Below are positions 1 through 7,365 of a DNA stretch of 64,000 nucleotides, in pieces. The stretch spans positions 3,140,001 through 3,204,000 of the forward strand of contig NZ_AP023213.1 in NCBI RefSeq assembly GCF_014218275.1, written 5' to 3'. A program made the translations under genes and the position numbers. The notes beneath the pieces are model-generated. The model did no database searches. It saw only the letters and a list, made by a program, of their open reading frames with translations, and was not told where the DNA came from. The stretch comes from Citrifermentans bremense. Lineage in GTDB: Bacteria > Desulfobacterota > Desulfuromonadia > Geobacterales > Geobacteraceae. Positions within the stretch are counted from its first letter, which is position 1. Each line of letters opens with the position of its first letter.

Positions 1-2
1 GC

Positions 3-2315
3 ACCCTTGAACTGAGAAACGAGCGCATCCAGCAGGCCACGTCCTTGGTCAACCAAACAAAGGATCTTTTCGACCTGTGCGGCAATCCGGAACTGAAAAC
101 ACTCTACAGCCGCTTCGACAACCTCCTTAAAGGGCTCGAATCGAGCCAGGTCCGGCTGGCGTTCATTGGAGAATTCTCCCGCGGCAAATCTTCCTTGGTC
201 AATTCGCTCCTAGGAGTGCAGTTGCTCCAGGAGGCCCTGGAGCAGACGACCGCAATCAACACCTTCATCCATGCCCTCCCACCACAGGAGGACACTCCCT
301 TCGTGATCATACATTTCAAGGAGGAGTTGGACCGGCCTCCACTACGCCTACCCTGGAACGACGATCAGGTACTAAAGAAATGGGGAACTGAGCTAGTAAC
401 CGAGCACCGGGACGCCCGTCTGGAGGTAGACCGCATCGAGGCATTCACCCGGCACCCCCTGCTTGACAAGGGGCTCATCCTCGTGGATACCCCCGGACTC
501 CAAGGGGTGTTGAAACATCACCATGACATTACCATGGAAGCAATCGACCGGGCCCACATCGCCGTCTGGGTGCAAAGCACCACCCAGTTGGGCGGTGCAG
601 AAACGGAATGGCGTTTCCTGCGCGAAACGGTACGCAGGAATTTCAACAAGTTCATTACTGTGGTCAATATGTGGGACAAGGTATTGGAGGCCCAAGACGC
701 ACAGGATAAAAATGTTTCGCGTGAAGAGTTGGATACCCGCAAAATGGAAGTGGTTCGGCACAACTTTAGGACCCAACTGGACGCAACTCCGGAGGAACTA
801 GCGGTGCTGACCAGCAGGCGAAACCTCATGGGAGTAAGTGCCCTGTGGGGGCGTGATCCGGACCCAGATAAAAGACGATTATCCCGCATCGATGAATTGG
901 CCGAGCGTATCGCCGAGATTTGTACAGGCGAGGAGGCCCAGCAGGAAATCCTACGGAGGCCGTTAGCCACTTTGGGTGACATCCAGACCACTCTTTTAGC
1001 CACGGTTCAGGATGAAATACGCCTGTTGGAGTCTCCGCAGGACTTGAAGGAGCACAGGCGAGAGTTGGAACTGCTTGAGCAGGAAATCAGGAACCTCAAC
1101 CTCGAGCTAAAAAATGCGGAGAACGAAACACGAAGTGAGCACCACAATGCGGCCATGCACCACGCGAGAAAGGTCCGCGAGACGCTGGTTGAGCCCCTAA
1201 AGGAGTTAAGGGACCGGGTGGAGCAGTACCTGACGCCCCAGTACGTAAGGAGGCAGATTGAAAGTAGCTCAGCCCGGGGGGGAACCTGTGCGATCGGCCT
1301 ACCGGAATCCGTCCAGGAGGAGTTTGAGCGGGTGACCAAAGAAGTCGATGCTCGCTGGGAACTTCAGAAAAGTGAACTGCAGTCTGCCCTGCGGGACCTT
1401 CGGACCAATTATCAGGATGAGATGACTAGGAGGGTCAGCGAGGTCCACAACTCTCTGGACAATATAAACATCAGCCTCCCGAACCTTGACATCAGCTTCG
1501 AGATTGACCTCGTAAAAGTGGTCGAATACCAACAAAAGGCCATGGAACTGCAGGCGATGAAAGAAAACTGTGAGAGAGACATTGCCGATCTGGATGCGGA
1601 TCTTATGCAACATGGGGAGAACCACTCGAGGTTAGAGTTGGCTCGCCAAGCCCTTGAGCGGGCAGAGCGGAACATCCGCAACCTTGGCCCTCAGCCATCC
1701 CCACTCCAAGGAAACCGGAGAGAAAAGGTATCCAGCGGCGGCCTGTACAGGTCGGCTCAGTACGCCAATGTCCCCTATGCTGATGACTCCAACCTCCGCG
1801 CTTACCAGAAGGAGAGGGAAGAACTCAAGGAAGTGCTTGCCCAAAGGGAGAAGGGGTTGGAATTGGTGATAGAGGAAGAATTCAAGCGGTCCCAGAAACG
1901 GATCTCGCTGAAGGCGGCGCAGCAGAAGGTGGAGGCGGAATTACGGCGACTTGAGAGGCAGGAGAAGGAGTACCAGCAAAAAGTCGAGGCAGACAAAGTC
2001 CAGATCGCTGAGCAGATATACCAGACCCTATCAAGACGGACCGCCGGTGACCTAACGCTGCGAATAGCCTTCTTAGAAAAGCATGTCGCCTCTGCGGTTG
2101 AAAAAGTATTTAGCGACCAACTCGATTTGCTCATTGGCTGCGTAGAGGAGCAGTTTGTGGAACCTCTACGCGCCAAAGCGGGGCAGCGCGAGCAATCGCT
2201 GGAAAGTATCGGCAAAGGAGAAGAAGAGGTAGCACGCCGCCTTTGCCTGCTTCATGAGGCCTGCGGTCGATTAGAGAATGTCGCAGCACAGACGCGTGCG
2301 GCTCTTGATCAATAA
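3..2315 (+). CDS. Dynamin-like GTPase A (5' end probably outside window)
   Basis: Large GTPase of the bacterial dynamin-like type, expected to bind GTP and act on membranes. Counting from the TTG at 45, the P-loop GEFSRGKSS is at residues 42-50, the G3 motif DTPG at 148-151, and NMWDK near 208-212 stands where NKxD is expected. The remaining 500 or so residues are charged and helical with long coiled-coil stretches; no membrane segment is visible. The reading frame is open back to base 3, so the TTG at 45, which has no convincing ribosome binding site, is unlikely to be the true start and the gene is treated as 5'-partial. It is followed after 15 bp by a second GTPase, a tandem arrangement typical of bacterial dynamin pairs. 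Family placement rests on motifs and architecture; the biological role is not known. Confidence 0.8.
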   Translation, partial: TLELRNERIQQATSLVNQTKDLFDLCGNPELKTLYSRFDNLLKGLESSQVRLAFIGEFSRGKSSLVNSLLGVQLLQEALEQTTAINTFIHALPPQEDTPFVIIHFKEELDRPPLRLPWNDDQVLKKWGTELVTEHRDARLEVDRIEAFTRHPLLDKGLILVDTPGLQGVLKHHHDITMEAIDRAHIAVWVQSTTQLGGAETEWRFLRETVRRNFNKFITVVNMWDKVLEAQDAQDKNVSREELDTRKMEVVRHNFRTQLDATPEELAVLTSRRNLMGVSALWGRDPDPDKRRLSRIDELAERIAEICTGEEAQQEILRRPLATLGDIQTTLLATVQDEIRLLESPQDLKEHRRELELLEQEIRNLNLELKNAENETRSEHHNAAMHHARKVRETLVEPLKELRDRVEQYLTPQYVRRQIESSSARGGTCAIGLPESVQEEFERVTKEVDARWELQKSELQSALRDLRTNYQDEMTRRVSEVHNSLDNINISLPNLDISFEIDLVKVVEYQQKAMELQAMKENCERDIADLDADLMQHGENHSRLELARQALERAERNIRNLGPQPSPLQGNRREKVSSGGLYRSAQYANVPYADDSNLRAYQKEREELKEVLAQREKGLELVIEEEFKRSQKRISLKAAQQKVEAELRRLERQEKEYQQKVEADKVQIAEQIYQTLSRRTAGDLTLRIAFLEKHVASAVEKVFSDQLDLLIGCVEEQFVEPLRAKAGQREQSLESIGKGEEEVARRLCLLHEACGRLENVAAQTRAALDQ

Positions 2316-2330
2316 GACGAGGAGGAACTG

Positions 2331-4580
2331 ATGGATCTCGATAAGGTTATGGAACTAGTGCCGGAGAAGCTGCGGGAGTCGGCGGATGCGCTTTGCGCGA
2401 GAACCTTGCACTCGGGAGAAGCCCTCAAGGTCTGTCTCGTCGGGGCTTTTTCTTCAGGCAAGAGCAGCCTTATCAACACACTTATTGGGGAGAACATACT
2501 ACCCACCGCTCTGGAAGAGACTACAGCGCTACCGACTTTTATCGAGTACGGAGAGGAACTGGCCATGCAGTTGGTGAACCAGTCAATGGAGACCACTCCC
2601 CTCACCGTAGTGGAGTTCCAACAGTACACTATCGCTGCACCGGAGGGAGCGGCCTTTACCCTACTAAAGCTGCCACAACCCTGGTTGCAGGGGCTACTAC
2701 TCATAGATCTTCCTGGCCTAGGGGGAAGTTCGGAGGAGGCCCGCAGTTACACTCTGGCACAAATCAGACTTGCCGATGTGCTGGTCTACATGATCCCTGC
2801 AAGGGGACCAGCAAGCGAGGACCTGGAAACCCTTGCGGAGATAGGAAGCTACGGTAAAAGGATCAAAATAGTGGTCTCCCACTGGGATGAGGTTGAGGCC
2901 GCCGCGGCCGCAGGTCAGCAAGTGCCGGACCTCTCACGGTGGGCGGAACACATCCAGCAGGGGGCCGGCCTGAAGACGGTTCGCCTCGAGGGGGTAAGCA
3001 GGTTCGGGCACGGGAAGGAAGCTGTGCTGGAGTTCCTGGCACGTGCTCTTGACGATGCCAGCCTTATCAGAGAGCGTCGTTTTAAAGCAGAACTGGAGCC
3101 GTTAGTGCGCAACGCCCTCGATTCTAATCTGGAAGAGCAGGAGTGCTGCTCCGTTCAGGGTGAGGAGGCCATACAGGCGCTCCACGAACGGCTTCTTGCT
3201 TCTAAACGTGAACTCATCGAGTTAAAGACCTCTCTCTATGAGCAGCAGCACCAGGACCAGAATCGGCTCGAACAGGAGGCATCCCTGGCTCTGGAACGGA
3301 TACGTCAGGGGCTAAGTGACAAACTCGAGGCGCTACGCGCACCGCTCGAGGCACGCTTCTCAACGGAACAATGGGACGCCTTCCTGAAGCAGGCGCAGCA
3401 CCACTCGAGGGGGGCGGTGGCTGAGGCCGCCGACGCCCTCAGCTCGCATTCAGCCAGCTACGGAAAAATAAACCTTCTCGCCAGTGAGATGCAGGCGCTC
3501 AACCTGCATTTCCCTGTGCCTGAACAGGTGGAAGCTTCCGATTTCCTTGATCTAGCGCAGCTTAAGAGGCTGGAGACGGCGCTCACTGAACTGCAGGACA
3601 TGCAGAAAAGAGAACAGCAGAAGTGCGACTCCCTCCCAGTGCCGCTGGCGCAGGCGACCGAGCGAGAGCTGGAGCTGGAAGAGCTCCGAAAGCAGTACTT
3701 AAAACTACAGTCGACACCGCTGCCCCACGTGATCGAGGAAATCACCAGCAGCGGCATCGGAAGCACAGTCGGGCGCACGGTTGGGGAAATTGCCGACATA
3801 GCCCTCCTTTTTGTTAACCCCACCACCGTAGCCTCCAAGACCGCATCCATTGTCGGCAAGGGGGCCAAAGTGGTAAACATTGCTGTCGATGCAGGCAAGG
3901 TGGCCAAAACCGTCAGTAAGGGTGTCAAAACTGCGAAGGCTTTGCAGTATGGCAACAAGGTTCGCCCATTGGCAGAGAAATTCGGGGTGCTCGAGATGCT
4001 ATCGCTTGGATACTGGGGGGAGAAGATCGGCGGAATGTTCGATACCCAAAACCAAGCTTTAGAATACATCGACCCCGAGGCCCTAGCCTGTCAGCAGGCT
4101 GCGCTCAATGAGATACAAGAGCGTATGGCTGAGTTCATCCGGCAGCAAAACCGCCTTATGGACATTGAATCTGAGCGGGAACTCTCCGGCCTAGCCCTTG
4201 AACAAAGCCGACGGGAGCAGGCCGTGATCGCTCAGCGAATCGCCGCACTGAAGGAGCGGGCTGAGGCGAATGCGCAAGCGGCCAAGGAGGAGGCTGCGCG
4301 CCGGCACGAGGCGCTCAGGCAGCAGGAGACCGAAAAGGCCATCCGTCTGCTATTGCGTGCTTTCGAGCAACAAACCCGGCCCATGTTCGAACTGCTGCTG
4401 CTACGCTGCAAGCAGTACTGGCAGGACGAAGTGGAACAGACTATCTCGGAGCGGACGGCAGAAATCGAGTCGCTGACCGCGCGACTTGGAAAAAGCCCCG
4501 CAGGGCAGGAAGCTGAGCTGGCACTACTCGACGCTGAGGCGAACGACCTGCGTCAGGTACTTGGGATACTGGCCGCATGA
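2331..4580 (+). CDS. Dynamin-like GTPase B with a hydrophobic segment
   Basis: Second dynamin-like GTPase, 749 aa. P-loop GAFSSGKSS is at residues 38-46, DLPG at 126-129, and SHWD at about 183-186 sits in the G4 position instead of NKxD. Helical, coiled-coil-rich regions follow (about 270-470 and 590-700). Between them, residues of about 470-570 form a Gly/Ala/Val-rich low-charge stretch that could insert into a membrane, like the paddle or transmembrane region of bacterial dynamins such as DynA or LeoA. The ATG at 2331 has a strong GAGGAGG ribosome binding site. With GTPase A it probably forms a heteromeric pair, one soluble and one membrane-binding; this is inference from architecture. Function unproven. 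Confidence 0.82.
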   Translation: MDLDKVMELVPEKLRESADALCARTLHSGEALKVCLVGAFSSGKSSLINTLIGENILPTALEETTALPTFIEYGEELAMQLVNQSMETTPLTVVEFQQYTIAAPEGAAFTLLKLPQPWLQGLLLIDLPGLGGSSEEARSYTLAQIRLADVLVYMIPARGPASEDLETLAEIGSYGKRIKIVVSHWDEVEAAAAAGQQVPDLSRWAEHIQQGAGLKTVRLEGVSRFGHGKEAVLEFLARALDDASLIRERRFKAELEPLVRNALDSNLEEQECCSVQGEEAIQALHERLLASKRELIELKTSLYEQQHQDQNRLEQEASLALERIRQGLSDKLEALRAPLEARFSTEQWDAFLKQAQHHSRGAVAEAADALSSHSASYGKINLLASEMQALNLHFPVPEQVEASDFLDLAQLKRLETALTELQDMQKREQQKCDSLPVPLAQATERELELEELRKQYLKLQSTPLPHVIEEITSSGIGSTVGRTVGEIADIALLFVNPTTVASKTASIVGKGAKVVNIAVDAGKVAKTVSKGVKTAKALQYGNKVRPLAEKFGVLEMLSLGYWGEKIGGMFDTQNQALEYIDPEALACQQAALNEIQERMAEFIRQQNRLMDIESERELSGLALEQSRREQAVIAQRIAALKERAEANAQAAKEEAARRHEALRQQETEKAIRLLLRAFEQQTRPMFELLLLRCKQYWQDEVEQTISERTAEIESLTARLGKSPAGQEAELALLDAEANDLRQVLGILAA

Positions 4581-4605
4581 CGGCCTGGACAGCTGTGGGG
4601 GAGTT

Positions 4606-4983
4606 ATGCAAACAGATGAAGAGCTGTCGGCTGTACGCGCGACCGTGATCGGGGCTGATTTCAACGGATTCCTGGTATCGGAGGTTATCGACGGTTATCT
4701 GAAGCAGGTGGCCGAATCGGCGGTCCGGTCAGAGGCAAGGAACGCCGCACTCCAAGATGAAAACGTAAGGCTGTCTAGAGAATTAGAGAGGCTCTCCAGC
4801 GAAATGCAGCAAATTTCAGATTCTATCCGCAAAGAGATCTCCCTGCTCGATGGGCGTGTGGACGAATTAACCCAGCTCATTATCAAGACTGCCACCGCCC
4901 TCGCGATGGACCACGCCCCTCCCAACTCCTCCGACGAGAGTCACCAGTCTCGGACGCGACGGCCTAACCTTTTTGGTAGCTAA
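4606..4983 (+). CDS. Small coiled-coil protein of the GTPase operon
   Basis: A 125-residue hypothetical protein with no family I recognise. The ATG at 4606 is preceded by a GGGGGAG ribosome binding site and lies 25 bp after the stop of GTPase B. Residues of about 40-95 are a clear amphipathic helix with heptad-like leucines and isoleucines, predicted to form a coiled coil. The C-terminal 25 residues are polar, rich in Ser, Asn and Arg, and probably disordered. The next gene starts 13 bp later, so all are presumably translated from one transcript. A scaffold or adaptor between the GTPases is the simplest guess, by context only. Confidence 0.7.
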   Translation: MQTDEELSAVRATVIGADFNGFLVSEVIDGYLKQVAESAVRSEARNAALQDENVRLSRELERLSSEMQQISDSIRKEISLLDGRVDELTQLIIKTATALAMDHAPPNSSDESHQSRTRRPNLFGS

Positions 4984-4996
4984 GAGGGAGATCGCC

Positions 4997-5782
4997 GTGA
5001 CTGGTGAACTGGAGATCGCAAGTGAGGACCGGCGGGCCTTTATGATCCGTAATAGGAGCAGTGAGCCAGATTTGCCCTCCCGCTTGCGCATCACACTCAA
5101 AGAGGAGATTGACCGGATTGTGCCGGATGACGCCCCCAGGCTTGCAAGCGAGGTGAAGGCCCGACAGCGCCTAGATGACCTAGCTGAGTCGGCACCGGCT
5201 GTGCTCATCCTCCTTGCCGGCGACTTCCTCGTGGGTGAGGGCTCTTGGACTATCCTCCGGGATTGCGCAACCATCCATCTTTACGCAAGGATCCTCGATG
5301 ATGCCCTTGACGAAAACATGCCGGTGCACCGCGGCAACCTGCTACGCGCCCAGCCTATGCTATGGCGTGCAATTGGCGGGCTCGCGGCATACCACGCGAA
5401 ACTTTGGCCCGAGGCGACCCATCTAATTGACGAAACCGTAGCTGGGGTCCATGCAGACAACCAGTACACCGACGTGAGATCTTGGGGACGAAAAAACCAC
5501 CACCTGTTGCTGATCCCCTTGCTTCTCAGAGAAAACAGCCCAGAGTACCAAGCCTGCAAGACGGCATTATCCCATGGGATCTGGGTTTTACAGGCGCGGG
5601 AGGAACTGCAGCAAGTGCGGATCAGGGAAGTAGCACCCCTTGTTCTGGATTGGCTCTCTTGGTTCCTGTCCGGCCCCGGGCTCCCCTCCCTGGCTGAAAA
5701 TGGTTGGAGTCTCTTTGCCGATCGCTGCCTTTACGAGGGGCAGCAAATCATTAACCAATTGCAGTGTCTCTCGAGGGATTAA
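4997..5782 (+). CDS. Isoprenoid-synthase-like helical protein with DDxxD motif
   Basis: A 261-aa protein, mostly helical by composition. I chose GTG 4997 because it has AGAGGGAG in front and a 13-bp gap from the previous stop; a TTG at 4973 would overlap that gene. Residues 93-113 read HLYARILDDALDE followed by an HRG at 111-113. That resembles the first aspartate-rich helix of trans-isoprenyl diphosphate synthases and class I terpene synthases (DDxxD, then a basic-Gly motif a few residues later), and the following Leu/Ala-rich helix also fits. A second metal-binding motif (a second DDxxD or an NSE triad) is not evident near the C terminus, so activity is uncertain and the fold may serve a regulatory role. 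Finding such a protein between dynamin-like GTPases is unusual. Assignment is by motif only. Confidence 0.5.
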   Translation: MTGELEIASEDRRAFMIRNRSSEPDLPSRLRITLKEEIDRIVPDDAPRLASEVKARQRLDDLAESAPAVLILLAGDFLVGEGSWTILRDCATIHLYARILDDALDENMPVHRGNLLRAQPMLWRAIGGLAAYHAKLWPEATHLIDETVAGVHADNQYTDVRSWGRKNHHLLLIPLLLRENSPEYQACKTALSHGIWVLQAREELQQVRIREVAPLVLDWLSWFLSGPGLPSLAENGWSLFADRCLYEGQQIINQLQCLSRD

Positions 5783-5784
5783 GA

Positions 5785-7266
5785 ATGCCAGCGAGTACTA
5801 GCCCCATACTTTCCCGAACCATCGCCGAGTTCTGTCTCAAGATGCAGGAAGCGCGGACCTATGGGGATGCTGTAGCATCGATCCGCATCGTAGGAGAATT
5901 TTCGGCCGGAAAAACCATGTTAGTCCGCACCCTGCTGGAGGGACTGGCAGAACCTGGCCTGCTCCCCCACAGCGCTATGGAACGCGAGACATTTCTACCA
6001 CTCGAGGTTACCTACGGCCCCAGGGTGAGGCTTACGGTGCTGGAAAGGCCCACTGATGACTCCCCTTCGCGTGAGATCGCCGAACTCTGTGCCTTTCCAA
6101 ATCGACAGGAGCAGCTGACTAGGTTTCAGCGTGGGACTCACCGCCTTAGGCTTGAGGTCCCAGGCCTGGAATCCCGCGTGATATTGCCTCCAGGAGAGGA
6201 CTACCTTGACAGCGAGGAACCTCTCCGATTCTCCCTCGTTGATATGCCGGGCTGGAACTCTGGGGAGAGCAGAATGGAGGAAAACCCGCAGGAAGACCTG
6301 ATGGGGGAGTGGAACCTTGCAGCAGTATATGTGGCGAATGCCTGTCGTCTCGACTCGGCGCTCAACCAAGAACTCCTGGAGCGTTTTTGTGACGCTTCAT
6401 TTTCCAGTTTCCCCGCAGTGCTGTATTACCTCATCACTAGCTGCCCTTCGGTGGACCGTGAGCGTATTGTCGCCAGGGAACAGAAACGCGCAAGAGAATT
6501 GCTTACCAGGGTACTTAGCAGCAAGAACATGGATGAGGGAGATTTTGTACTTGTGGTAGAAGCTGTGGATTTTGAAGCCATGTCCTCAGCCGAAAAAGAA
6601 CTCTTCAGAGAAAACTTCTGGTGCGGGATCAACCGTCCCCCGCGGCGGGACGGGAACATTTGGGAAAGATTGATCTGTGAATGGCCACCGGAATGGGAGG
6701 TCAATGGGTATTTTTCTGAAGTCGGTACTGCCGTAGAGCGTGCACGGGCAACCCTGATAAAAGTTAAACGGGATGGAAGGTACCTGGCACGTCTCAACAG
6801 GACAATGCTTCTGGAGCTTAGTCCTGAGGAGAGAGCAAAGAAGGTCATGAAGACATGGCTGGAACAACTCGGAGTGGCTGACGCGGTACCTGCTTTTTTC
6901 CCGGCAACTCGTCCCCTCCCCTCAGGCCATCCGCTAAGCGCCTGGTGGTCAAATTACTTTGAACCAAGCTTGCGTGAAATACGGACCCCTTTGGAGACGC
7001 TTCTAGAGGAGGCTGCCCGAGCCATAAGCCTAATCCCCGAGGAAGCAGACATTGAAAGCTATCTCTCCGGATGCCTCGATGGCTTCCTGGTGCGGGCGGA
7101 AGAAGCACTATACTCCTCATTTGCTTCTCTTTGTTCCAACCTCACTGCCCTCTCAAAACATTCCCCCACCGAAATCATCGCCACAGCACTGACTCTCTCT
7201 GTTATGGACGGCAAATACCGTGACTACCTGTCCCAAACCTCCTTGCCTAAGCAGACGGGTTTTTAA
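5785..7266 (+). CDS. Third P-loop GTPase, dynamin-like operon
   Basis: A 493-aa protein with a GTPase N terminus: P-loop VGEFSAGKT at residues 36-44 and DMPG at 154-157, and no NKxD-like G4 motif that I can identify. The P-loop (GEFSAGK) is of the same style as in the two larger upstream GTPases, suggesting shared dynamin-family ancestry, but the protein is shorter and its C-terminal half is helical without obvious long coiled coil. ATG 5785 was preferred over GTG 5764 because GAGGG lies 8 bases upstream and it starts just after the previous stop at 5782. It probably works with the two large GTPases, possibly as a third subunit. Specific function unknown. Confidence 0.68.
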   Translation: MPASTSPILSRTIAEFCLKMQEARTYGDAVASIRIVGEFSAGKTMLVRTLLEGLAEPGLLPHSAMERETFLPLEVTYGPRVRLTVLERPTDDSPSREIAELCAFPNRQEQLTRFQRGTHRLRLEVPGLESRVILPPGEDYLDSEEPLRFSLVDMPGWNSGESRMEENPQEDLMGEWNLAAVYVANACRLDSALNQELLERFCDASFSSFPAVLYYLITSCPSVDRERIVAREQKRARELLTRVLSSKNMDEGDFVLVVEAVDFEAMSSAEKELFRENFWCGINRPPRRDGNIWERLICEWPPEWEVNGYFSEVGTAVERARATLIKVKRDGRYLARLNRTMLLELSPEERAKKVMKTWLEQLGVADAVPAFFPATRPLPSGHPLSAWWSNYFEPSLREIRTPLETLLEEAARAISLIPEEADIESYLSGCLDGFLVRAEEALYSSFASLCSNLTALSKHSPTEIIATALTLSVMDGKYRDYLSQTSLPKQTGF

Positions 7267-7365
7267 TTTTCCTTCTTTTCTCAGTTGGGACACCTAATCA
7301 TGTGACAGCACTTGTCGCTTCGGGAGCGCATACTTCTCCAAAGACTTGATTCCAGGAGGTGTAGT

